Assembly: GCF_052076105.1 (NCBI RefSeq)
Contig: NZ_CP197245.1
Span: 1,302,001-1,366,000 of the forward strand
Reading direction: 5' to 3'
Length of the DNA stretch: 64,000 nucleotides
Origin: Tardiphaga sp052076105
Lineage (GTDB): Bacteria; Pseudomonadota; Alphaproteobacteria; Rhizobiales; Xanthobacteraceae
Position numbers and translations under genes: made by a program. Positions within the stretch are counted from its first letter, which is position 1. The number at the start of each line of letters is the position of its first letter. Below the pieces are notes generated by a model that was not told where the DNA came from, made no database searches, and saw nothing but the letters and a program-made list of their open reading frames with translations. Positions 51,601-58,934 of the stretch are shown here, one piece after another.

Positions 51601-52360
51601 AGCCGTTGATTGCTCCCTGCAGATTCTTTCGATGATCGTCGCCGCCAGTGTAGAGAATGAACCGCGGCCGTGAAATCTGGTAACGCGCCACGAGTTGCGC
51701 GCGGACAGTTGTCGCATCGACGACCGGCTGGAAGTGGTCGGAGATGCCGCCGTAGATCGTGACAACTCTGGACGGATCGAGCCCTAGCAAATCGATCGCG
51801 TCCTGACGACTCGATTCCGAAATAGCAAGAAGCAGGTCAGCATGCCGCAGCAATTGCACGCGCTGCATGTACCAGGCTTGAAACCGCTTATCCCGGAAAT
51901 AGTAATCGCTGAACCGCATCGGTATGAGGTCATAAAGCGTCGCCGAGAACACCTGACCGATCGGGCGGTTCTTGATAAAAGGGATAGCAACCCTGTCGCT
52001 ATATCCTTCGAACAGATGTGAGACGTGAACGATGTCCGGCAGGGCTGAGGCGACGATGCTTGCATAGAGGGCAGCATCGAGTGAGTCCTGTTCTCCACCC
52101 TCGAAGCTGCGTCGCCCCGCCAGCTCAGGCAGGACCGGTGGGCGGATCATTCGCTCTTCGGGAACTTCCGGCCATGACACTGCGAATGGCAGATGCGGAG
52201 CCGCAAGCCCTAGAAACTCGCGATGCCCAGCCTGGCGGACCATTTCGAGGAACAGAGAACGCGAATATCGGCCGACGCCACGGTGGGCGGAGCCCGCCGT
52301 CTGGCAAGCCTGCAGGTCCAACGCAATGCGGATCGATCGAATATCGATTTCACGCATCAA
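48587..52360 (-). CDS. three-module GT4 glycosyltransferase
   Basis: A 1257-residue protein with three GT-B modules: about 1-420, 425-840 and 875-1257. Module 1 has TGGDDHRKNLQGAINGYAEL and the EX7E motif in PSLYEGLGLPVLEAMACG. Module 2 begins LPPARSGIADYN and has a divergent donor site (GVLDCLAYGVPVIVNEE), so it may be weaker or specific for another donor. Module 3 has GTIEPRKNHELALNTFERLW and LSKGEGFGLPLVESASYG. Multi-module GT4 enzymes such as the mannan polymerase WbdA build repeating units with two or three linkages. Here it may polymerise the exported rhamnan- or mannan-like chain. It overlaps the next GT4 gene by 19 bp. Confidence 0.88.
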   Translation of the reverse strand: MMREIDIRSIRIALDLQACQTAGSAHRGVGRYSRSLFLEMVRQAGHREFLGLAAPHLPFAVSWPEVPEERMIRPPVLPELAGRRSFEGGEQDSLDAALYASIVASALPDIVHVSHLFEGYSDRVAIPFIKNRPIGQVFSATLYDLIPMRFSDYYFRDKRFQAWYMQRVQLLRHADLLLAISESSRQDAIDLLGLDPSRVVTIYGGISDHFQPVVDATTVRAQLVARYQISRPRFILYTGGDDHRKNLQGAINGYAELPAETRANTQLVIVCALTPDRKLALEAAAKQAGLASDDILFLGYLPEEDLVGLYSTCDLFVFPSLYEGLGLPVLEAMACGAPVIGGNNSSIKELIDRSDALFDSSKPAATAEAMHRVLSTPGLAADLRQYGPKRAARFNWPSAASQAIEAFDEAVRRKRHSGISTAAAGWLKRDRLAVLTPLPPARSGIADYNAQFLPFLAEHFDVDVYIVGDNVTGSELNAAFRIFDAADFAANAKAYDAILYEFGNSEFHAHMLPLLQEFPGIVGLHDAYLSGLFAYLDYHLGETNRYPHEMLEAHGGVARKAFAPIAKNPDPVGETVVNLPCTKSVLNQAIGVISHSPFNLEVARQFYPEGCRAPYRTIPQMVIVPEAWSPARRDAERAKLGFAPNDVVIATFGHVAWTKCGDRLLDAVLDSALADEARCHLVFVGELAKDHFGFDLGDRIKKSRLGERIKVTGFVSDEDYATYMRIVDIAVQLRTKSRGGTPKGVLDCLAYGVPVIVNEEASYRDYPDNVVVKLSADPDAAEIAQSLLTLRQLPEQRRELAGRALDYVRTHHNPRQCAQEYAAAINEFVSRSAAARIEGLATEIGPYLAATPQPARAAASVANFASAFKAPGFLRPRLLIDVSHIAKGDHGTGIPRVVRETLRAAYLRGRNDFDVVAFQREGNEIFPATSWLEQQGLTLPFEGSPAIRKPITFRSGDRLLMLDSSWAEYDQFAEIFQRARAAHVPITTAIYDLLPITLPPTDVVSGGKIWFEGWVRSAIAASNNLLCISRTIADELIAYMTQHDLGAPGLQVGYWHLGSLPPLSPDQANSDSTLNAALPYALMVGTIEPRKNHELALNTFERLWQKGSKLSLAIAGRKGWLLEEFMNRLRSHPALGTTLFLFEDFDDTQIAELYRKASVFLFLSKGEGFGLPLVESASYGTPIICSDIAVFREIADGHATFVKTEDPNALAQDIEQWLAASAAKTSPCSTGMKRLTWEQSTEALIEVVVKNNWYWKK

Positions 52361-52640
52361 TCCGCTTTCCCGGGTTCCAGATGGCTGTTTCTCGGTTCAG
52401 GCAAATCATCATGGCTTTGTACGCTTCAGTCGTTTCATCGACGGCTGGTGCGGGGACCGGACCGGCTTGGCCGGCATAGACAGCGGAACGGTACAGCCCC
52501 GGATGTGCCAGACGACGATAGACCCCGCGAAGAATTCGGTTTGACGCGATATATCCAAAGAGCCCGGGCGCACGCGATCGTGCCGCTTGGGCGCACCGAC
52601 GCAGAATACCTCCCAAGTTTAGTCGATGAGCCAAAGGCAT
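52350..52640 (-). CDS. small hypothetical protein upstream of the three-module glycosyltransferase
   Basis: About 96 residues, beginning MPLAHRLNLGGILRRCAQAARSRAPG. The N-terminal half is strongly basic; the C-terminal half is neutral and ends DETTEAYKAMMICLNRETAIW. It has no signal peptide or recognisable domain. Support for being real: an ATG preceded by TTGGAGC, and an 11-bp overlap of its end with the next gene start, the arrangement of coupled genes. Against: no known family and a gene-poor strand alternative. I treat it as possible. Confidence 0.4.
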   Translation of the reverse strand: MPLAHRLNLGGILRRCAQAARSRAPGLFGYIASNRILRGVYRRLAHPGLYRSAVYAGQAGPVPAPAVDETTEAYKAMMICLNRETAIWNPGKRIDA

Positions 52641-52768
52641 CTTGCTCCAATTCAACCAAAGATATCGACATGCGCCAACGACAGGACGCCAGACCGACGT
52701 TGATTCTGGCCCACACTATAACTGTTCTATTATGCTGTTTTCGGATCGCGCGTGGCAACCGCTATGTA

Positions 52769-53737
52769 CTACGGCTTGTCGGACGTCGCGGTGACGGTCT
52801 TGCGCGCGTGTTCCAGGATTTGCCTCAGAGTTTCATCAAACTCAAAACGAGGGTGCCAGCCCAGAACATCTCGGGCACGAGCCGCGTCGCCGACAAAGCG
52901 GGGTGTATCCACGGCCCGCAGCCGGGAACTGTCCTGTTCAATGGCGATTTTCGTTCCGCTGATCTGAATGAGGCGATCGAGGACATCGCCGACCCGGCGC
53001 GGAATGCCTGATGCGATGTTCAAGATCATCCCGTGAGAAAGCGCCTCCGAGCGAGCGACAACGCATGCATAGGCCGTGGTGACGTCACGTACGTCGAGAA
53101 AATCGCGTTCCGCGTCCAGATTTCCGACATGGATAACCGGCGGCTGCTGGTTGGATTCGATCCGCGCTATCTGCATGGCAAAGCTCGGAATGACGAACTC
53201 CTCGCTTTGACCCGGCCCGGTATGATTGAAGGGCCGCATTCGGACACATCGCAGACCGCGCTCTGCCATGGCACCGAGCGCGAGATCCGCCGCAGCCTTG
53301 GTGACGGCATAGTCGTTGGTAGGAGCGAGCAGGGCTTGCTCGGTCAGCGGCAGTCCAAGCCGTGCCGTGGACCCGTAGACCTGACCGGAGCCGATAAATA
53401 CGAGCGTGCATTCGGGTGCATGACGCAGGATCGCGTTTGCGAGGTTCAGCGTTCCGAACACGTGAACCTGCCAGGCAACATTCGCCTGTGCGCTCGCCGC
53501 GGGGACCGCCGCAAGACCGGCCAGGTGGATGATATGGTCGGGGCGGAAGCGCGCAATCGCTGACATCACCGCGGCTTCGTCGGTGACATCCAGCGGTACG
53601 ACGGGCAAATCCGACAATGACGTTTCGCCGGACTTCGATGTCAGGCAGATGTCGACGTCGGTTCCAAATTCCTGCCTGAGCGAACCGATCAGATGTCCGC
53701 CGACAAACCCGGTTCCACCCGTAACGAGAACTTTCAT
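52769..53737 (-). CDS. rmd: GDP-4-keto-6-deoxy-D-mannose reductase
   Basis: A 322-residue extended SDR with the nucleotide motif GGTGFVGGHLIGS, the catalytic Tyr/Lys in NDYAVTKAAAD and MRPFNHTGPGQSEEFVIPSF, a hallmark of the GDP-6-deoxymannose reductase family. It reduces the Gmd product to GDP-D-rhamnose. It follows gmd by 43 bp in the same direction, which makes the pathway assignment robust. The similar GDP-fucose synthase would need a 3,5-epimerase function and has a different signature. Confidence 0.9.
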   Translation of the reverse strand: MKVLVTGGTGFVGGHLIGSLRQEFGTDVDICLTSKSGETSLSDLPVVPLDVTDEAAVMSAIARFRPDHIIHLAGLAAVPAASAQANVAWQVHVFGTLNLANAILRHAPECTLVFIGSGQVYGSTARLGLPLTEQALLAPTNDYAVTKAAADLALGAMAERGLRCVRMRPFNHTGPGQSEEFVIPSFAMQIARIESNQQPPVIHVGNLDAERDFLDVRDVTTAYACVVARSEALSHGMILNIASGIPRRVGDVLDRLIQISGTKIAIEQDSSRLRAVDTPRFVGDAARARDVLGWHPRFEFDETLRQILEHARKTVTATSDKP

Positions 53738-53780
53738 GTCAAATCTTCACGAGTCGGAGCGCCGCTGGTCGGTCGGATGA

Positions 53781-54764
53781 TTAGAGATGCTCCCGCTTCT
53801 TGAGGCGCGTGATATCCGCATCCACCATTTCGGCGACCAGCTGTTCGAGCTGGGTTTCGCATGACCAACCCAGCTTGTTCTTTGCCTTGTCTGCGTTGCC
53901 ATGGAGAATGTCGACTTCTGCAGGGCGCATGAAGCGCGGATCGACGACGATATGATCCTGGGCCACGAGACCGACGTGGTTGAAAGCCAGATCGCAGAAT
54001 TCTTTCACGGAAGCTGTGCGCCCGGTCGCGATCACATAGTCATCGGCAGCGTCCTGCTGCAGCATCAACCACATTGCTCTGACATAATCACGCGCGTGAC
54101 CCCAGTCGCGCATTGCGCTGAGATTGCCGAGCGAGATTGATTTCTGCATGCCAAGCTTGATGCGCGCCACACCGTCCGTGATCTTGCGCGTCACGAATTC
54201 GATGCCGCGCAGCGGTGACTCATGATTGAACAGGATGCCGCTGGACGCATGCATCCCGAAGCTTTCGCGATAATTGACCGTCATCCAGTGGGCGTAAAGC
54301 TTCGCCGCCGCATAAGGCGAACGCGGATAGAACGGCGTCGTCTCGGACTGGATGCGCTCCTGGATCAAGCCGTACATTTCCGACGACGACGCTTGGTAGA
54401 AGCGGGCTTCCGGGCAAACGATCCGGGCGGCTTCCAGCATGTTGGTGGCACCAAGGCCGGTGACCAGACCCGTCAGATATGGCTGCTGCCACGACGACTT
54501 GACGAAGGACTGAGCGCCGAGATTGTAGATTTCGTCCGGTTTCACGTCCTGGGCGATGCGGATCAGGCTTGCGAGGTCCGTCAGGTTGCCGTCGTGAATG
54601 TGAACCTTGTCCGCGACACCGATCCAGACGAGACGTGAATTGATCACGTCCGCCGACGCACTGCGTCGCACGATTCCGTGGACTTCATAGCCCTTCGACA
54701 GCAGGAATTGCGACAGATACGCGCCGTCCTGTCCAGTGATGCCAGTGATAAGTGCGCGCTTCAT
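53781..54764 (-). CDS. gmd: GDP-mannose 4,6-dehydratase
   Basis: A 327-residue SDR with GITGQDGAYLSQFLL (the Gmd fingerprint), SSSEMYGLIQE and catalytic YAAAKLYAHWM. It forms GDP-4-keto-6-deoxy-D-mannose from GDP-D-mannose, the branch point to GDP-D-rhamnose or GDP-L-fucose. It is of the short type (about 320-330 residues rather than 373 in E. coli). I use the ATG at 54764; a TTG at 54776 adds four residues. It precedes rmd by 43 bp. Confidence 0.93.
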   Translation of the reverse strand: MKRALITGITGQDGAYLSQFLLSKGYEVHGIVRRSASADVINSRLVWIGVADKVHIHDGNLTDLASLIRIAQDVKPDEIYNLGAQSFVKSSWQQPYLTGLVTGLGATNMLEAARIVCPEARFYQASSSEMYGLIQERIQSETTPFYPRSPYAAAKLYAHWMTVNYRESFGMHASSGILFNHESPLRGIEFVTRKITDGVARIKLGMQKSISLGNLSAMRDWGHARDYVRAMWLMLQQDAADDYVIATGRTASVKEFCDLAFNHVGLVAQDHIVVDPRFMRPAEVDILHGNADKAKNKLGWSCETQLEQLVAEMVDADITRLKKREHL

Positions 54765-54829
54765 GTTTTTGCTCAATTCGAAAATGCCGGCGGTATCTGT
54801 GAACGCGGAATGCCGTCAGGAACGGCGGC

Positions 54830-56071
54830 TTAGATGATCTCGATCTCAGGCAGCGGAATGATCAGCTTGCCGCCCTTGTCGAGATACTCTTTCTCACGCC
54901 GCAGGATTCCTTCCTTGAAGTGCCATGGGAGCACCAGCATGTAGTCGGGCTTCATGGCCTTGGCATCAGCTTCCGACACGATTGGAATTTTCGTGCCGGG
55001 CGTGAACGCGCCATACTTGTCGGGATTGACCTCGGCGATAGCCATCAGGTGTTTCTCGGTGATCCCGCAGAACTGCAGAAGCACGTTGCCCTTGGTCGAG
55101 GCGCCATAGCCCACGATCTTCTTTCCGTCTGCAATCAATCCATCGAGCAGGCGCATGAGGTCTTCGCGATGGCGATAAACGCGTTCTTCAAAATCGCGGA
55201 ACGGCTTCGGCGTCTTGAGGCCCATGCGGTCCTCCTGCTGAAGCATCCAGTCGATCACCGCGCGGTTGACCGCCACCTTGCTGCTCTGCTTCGCAGCGGT
55301 GACCGCGAAACTGCCGCCGTTGACAGCATTCATCTGGACATCGACGACCTTCATTCCCGCGGCCTTGACAATGGTTTCGACGGCCGTGAGCGAGTAGTAC
55401 TCAATATGCTCGTGGCAGATCGTGTCGTAGGAACACGTCCGCAGCATTGACGGCATGTAGCTCTGCTCGAAATGCCACAGGCCGTCCGGCGCCAGAATTT
55501 CCTCGATTTGCCGTGCGAACGAAACGGGGTCTTCAAGATCGTAGAACATCGCGATCGATGTCACGATCTGGGCCGGCTTGTCGGTCGACTTGCGGTAGTT
55601 CTCGGCGGTGAAGAAATCGGGAACCAGGGTAACATCGTCGGGATAGTATTGCTTGAACTTGGCCCCGGTGGGGTCGATGCCGATCCGGGTCAGATTCGAG
55701 GTTTCATAGGCACGCAGCGAGGTGCTGTCATTCGAGCCGATGTCGAGGACGGCCATGCCGGGCTTGAGATCGGCCCGCCGTTCCAGCGCGCGAATTTTGC
55801 GCGTCAGATGTTCAACCATCGACTGATTGAGACCGGACCGGTAGCCGTAGTTATCGCCGTACATTTCGTTGGCGTCGTAGGAGTGCGCCAGCTGTAGCAG
55901 CCCGCTATCCGGACACCACAGCAGCTCCAGCGGGCCGTTGGTGATCTCGGTGTCGCGATTCTTCGGGAAGACGCCGGTGAGCTGTTGCGATCCGAGATTC
56001 AGGACCGAAACGAGATTCGTGCTGCCACTCAATCGGCAGCGATCGATTCGGCGATATCCAACGTTGTTCAT
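54830..56071 (-). CDS. C-methyltransferase-like protein with a half-degenerate zinc knuckle
   Basis: A 413-residue protein with the same three-part build as the methyltransferase at 42229-43473. The N-terminal knuckle keeps C12 and C53 but has Ser at 15 and 56, so two of four zinc ligands are replaced. The SAM motif is VLDIGSNDSTSLRA, and the C-terminal domain is intact (KIVGYGASTKGNVLL). It starts 66 bp upstream of gmd, in the same direction, so it may act on GDP-4-keto-6-deoxymannose or a derivative. Whether it methylates carbon, or has another sugar-modifying role, cannot be told. Confidence 0.8.
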   Translation of the reverse strand: MNNVGYRRIDRCRLSGSTNLVSVLNLGSQQLTGVFPKNRDTEITNGPLELLWCPDSGLLQLAHSYDANEMYGDNYGYRSGLNQSMVEHLTRKIRALERRADLKPGMAVLDIGSNDSTSLRAYETSNLTRIGIDPTGAKFKQYYPDDVTLVPDFFTAENYRKSTDKPAQIVTSIAMFYDLEDPVSFARQIEEILAPDGLWHFEQSYMPSMLRTCSYDTICHEHIEYYSLTAVETIVKAAGMKVVDVQMNAVNGGSFAVTAAKQSSKVAVNRAVIDWMLQQEDRMGLKTPKPFRDFEERVYRHREDLMRLLDGLIADGKKIVGYGASTKGNVLLQFCGITEKHLMAIAEVNPDKYGAFTPGTKIPIVSEADAKAMKPDYMLVLPWHFKEGILRREKEYLDKGGKLIIPLPEIEII

Positions 56072-56633
56072 TTGCTTCCTTGTCGAGATAACAGGGGGCG
56101 TCTAGCCCGAAGTTACGACAGTTTTATGTGCCCTTGTTGCCAAGGTCTACTCCGCGGGGGGGCTTTTAGGCAATGTCTGCGGGTGGGAAAAGGGGGCTTT
56201 AGGCCGTTGCGGCTGAAAAGCGCCGCTCGTCAGTTGCCCATTTTTTGGTGCTTCCGCAGCGTACTAGAGTTCCGGATGATAAAGGAAGGCCGCGTCCCGC
56301 AACGAAAAACGGGCGTGTATTTTGAGAATAGAGAGCATCGTATTGTTTTTATTGAGTAATATTCTCGGTTGGGTTGGTCCGTTCGGCGTATGACGAATGC
56401 TTTGGGCTTATGGTCTCTGGGCTCGCTTTTCGAAGCGCATAAGTCGATCCGCCGATCGCTTAGCGTTACGCGTTGAAATCCCAGAGACCATCTCGCCGAC
56501 TGTGAAATAACTGCGATGTTTGTGGTCGGCAGGCAAAAGCGATGTCTGAGTTGCAGCTATCTTGCGGTTTTGCGAAGGCACGCAGATCGTGTCCGGCTGA
56601 CGCAAGTTTAGTGAGCGCCTGCGGCCAGTCTGG
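56072..56633. other. 562-bp intergenic region, no gene supported
   Basis: The gap between the leftward methyltransferase-like gene and the 3' end of an FkbM gene has lower GC than its flanks and only short frames. An 85-codon leftward frame (56408-56665) runs over the FkbM stop and has no homology-like sequence. GGGGGCTTTTAGG (56158-56170) is nearly repeated as GGGGGCTTTAGG about 35 bp on. Promoter elements for the methyltransferase gene must lie here but none is clear. Confidence 0.5.
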
Positions 56634-57593
56634 TTACCATCTCTTGCCTTTGAGAACTGTACCAAGAGCGCGCAGCGGGCGTGTTGCTTTCCAAAGTGAG
56701 CTGTTTGTTATCGCAATAAGCTCGCCTCTAAGAGCATACAATTCCTTCTGCAGTTCAGCGCTTGTTTCTTGCTGGTTTTGACGCTGCTCTTTAAGCGCCG
56801 CGTTTTCTTGGATGAGCTGCCCTTTTTCTTGAATAAGTTGCTCTTTCTGCAGCTGAGCTTCTCTTAGAGTGTATTGGTCGGCAGGAATTTGCAGAATGGG
56901 CAAAAGCTCGGAGTGTTCGCGCGAGACGTAATACCTGTTTACCCGGTCGTATCCTGCAAAGAGATATCCGTTAGCTATGAGTGTCGGCTCCCAATCGAAA
57001 TGATTGGCAGTCGTTGTCATTGGCTCGGTCGCTTCAATCAGAACGATCCATGGCCGATACTTTGCGAAATCGCTGCCGTCTATGACTGATTTTTCGGCGC
57101 CTTCGACATCTATCTTCAGGAAATGAATGTCGCCGCGCACATACTGATCGCAGATATCTGCAAGCCGTCGTGTTTCAACACGTATCGTCGTACCGGGATA
57201 GCCTGCTGCGGCGCCACGCTCGGCGAATTTGTCCACAAGCGTCGACAAGCCTGTTCCAGCAATATCGTGAAAAGTGGCCTCGCCCGCTGCGGACGACGCG
57301 GCAAGTTTCAGATTGATATCGCGCGGGCGGTCTTTGACCAACTCGTCGAACCAGCTCGGACTTGGTTCGATGTTGATCCCGTTCCAACCCTTTTCGTAGA
57401 AAAGTTTGGTGACAGAGTGATCGAGCGGGTGGTTCGCACCGACGTCGATATAGAAGCCATTCTCAACATCTTTGAGAGCACGATGAAGACGGATGTCCTC
57501 CAGAAATTGAGCGTATGAAACGAGCTCCAAAGCCAAAGTCCTTATTGCAAGGTAGAGATCAGTTAAGGCCGTTACGACATGTAGCACTGCCAT
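56634..57593 (-). CDS. FkbM-family methyltransferase with C-terminal coiled coil
   Basis: About 319 residues from the ATG at 57593. The SAM-binding start is GFYIDVGANHPLDHSVTKLFYEKGW, and the family acidic site is FLKIDVEGAEKSVIDG. After residue 235 comes a heptad-rich coil with near-repeats (KEQLIQEKGQLIQEN), ending SSLWKATRPLRALGTVLKGKRW, a tail often seen on polysaccharide-modifying enzymes. FkbM enzymes O-methylate sugars. The longer frame to 57692 uses a TTG and is possible. Its codon usage and GC appear lower than the flanks, suggesting separate acquisition. Confidence 0.85.
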   Translation of the reverse strand: MAVLHVVTALTDLYLAIRTLALELVSYAQFLEDIRLHRALKDVENGFYIDVGANHPLDHSVTKLFYEKGWNGINIEPSPSWFDELVKDRPRDINLKLAASSAAGEATFHDIAGTGLSTLVDKFAERGAAAGYPGTTIRVETRRLADICDQYVRGDIHFLKIDVEGAEKSVIDGSDFAKYRPWIVLIEATEPMTTTANHFDWEPTLIANGYLFAGYDRVNRYYVSREHSELLPILQIPADQYTLREAQLQKEQLIQEKGQLIQENAALKEQRQNQQETSAELQKELYALRGELIAITNSSLWKATRPLRALGTVLKGKRW

Positions 57594-57823
57594 CGAGGTC
57601 AGTGCTTTACTGGTGACAATGTGGGTGTGTCTAAGAGTTTCTAGGCTTGGCGTCTTGGCTCGGATCTGTGAGCGAAAACTGCGAAGCCTCAAATGATGGG
57701 CTAAATCTCCGACGCGTGGCTCGCAGCCGGTTCTGTTTTTGATTTTCTAGCATGAAATCTTTGAAACGGTCAAAACGTAACTCGTCGAGTTGCCGAGCCG
57801 TATGCGCCACGATACTGTTCTGA

Positions 57824-58813
57824 ATGAACCAAGATCCAAATCGCTTTCGAATAGAGCTCACGGTGAGTTGCGCCGATTGCGCGTCTATACCCAAAGTTGG
57901 TGGTGCGGGGAAATTATTTGAAGAGGCGGGCACACAGTATCAGTTGATGCATAATGGCCTGCGCGTGATTTCGGGCGGCTACCATGGTGGCTGGATGTCG
58001 GAGATCATCGAACGACTCGAAGGACATCATGAGCCTCAGGAAGAGGTTGTTTTTCACGAGGTCCTGCGACATGTCGGTCCGGCTGCGACCATGGTCGAGT
58101 TGGGAGGGTTCTGGTCCTACTATTCCCTCTGGTTTCTCCGCGGATTTGAAGAACGTCGTGCCATCGTCCTCGAGCCAGATCCGTCCCATCTGGCGGTAGG
58201 TCGTGCAAACGCATCGCTCAATGGAGCCGCCCGCATTGAATTTATCCAAGGCAGCGTCGGTGCCGTCTCTGCCGGCCCGCAGCCTTTTCCGACTGAGACA
58301 TCAGGTACGCTGGAGATTCCCGAGTTCGCCGTAGCTGATATCCTTGCCAGCCGAGAAATCGGCGTGTTGGATATTTTGCATTGCGATACGCAGGGCGCAG
58401 AGACCTCCGTCATCGCGTCTTGCGAGGCACTATTTAAGGCGCGGCAGATCAGATTTGGGATATTCTCGACGCATGCCTACCAGATCAGTGGCGATGCCCT
58501 AACGCATCAAAAATGTCTTTCGATGCTGAAAGACTTCGGCGGACAGATACTGGCTGAGCACGATGTCCATGAGAGCTTTAGCGGTGATGGGTTGATTGCA
58601 GCCTATTTCGGAGCTGAGCCGCTGGCTTGGAATGCACCGAAACTCAGCTTCAACCGATACTCCAACGGAATTTTTCGTAACCCGATTTACGATCTGGCAG
58701 AGGCACAGCAGGCGCTCAGACTAGCTCCGCAGCCATTATCGCCGCAGGCCGCTCCTCAGGCGCTCACGGAGCCTGGTCCGAAATCCCTTTTGTCACGGCT
58801 GTTCGCAAGATAG
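57824..58813 (+). CDS. FkbM-family methyltransferase-like protein
   Basis: A 329-residue protein with the FkbM fold: TMVELGGFWSYYSLWF (SAM motif I), RAIVLEPDPSHLAVGRANASLNG and DILHCDTQGAETSVI (family acidic site, with DTQGAE replacing D-x-EGAE). It is divergent from the other FkbM gene across 131 bp. The last ~60 residues are Pro/Ala-rich and unstructured. The ATG at 57824 lies close to a poor ribosome binding site. Together the two genes look like a two-enzyme methylation unit for the exported polysaccharide. Confidence 0.82.
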   Translation: MNQDPNRFRIELTVSCADCASIPKVGGAGKLFEEAGTQYQLMHNGLRVISGGYHGGWMSEIIERLEGHHEPQEEVVFHEVLRHVGPAATMVELGGFWSYYSLWFLRGFEERRAIVLEPDPSHLAVGRANASLNGAARIEFIQGSVGAVSAGPQPFPTETSGTLEIPEFAVADILASREIGVLDILHCDTQGAETSVIASCEALFKARQIRFGIFSTHAYQISGDALTHQKCLSMLKDFGGQILAEHDVHESFSGDGLIAAYFGAEPLAWNAPKLSFNRYSNGIFRNPIYDLAEAQQALRLAPQPLSPQAAPQALTEPGPKSLLSRLFAR

Positions 58814-58934
58814 TTGCTTCCGGCGGTGGTTGGATTCGTAGCCCTGTCTCAGGCTCGTAACATCCTGGAAACGGCCCGGGGATGTTATAGGGTTCGCGAC
58901 TGCCGTTGTGCGCGTTGCTGCCTGGGGCGTTTTG

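Noticed and set aside
56408..56665. 85-codon leftward frame in the gap before the FkbM gene
   Set aside because: It overlaps the FkbM stop in a different frame, has no ribosome binding site and no family-like sequence.
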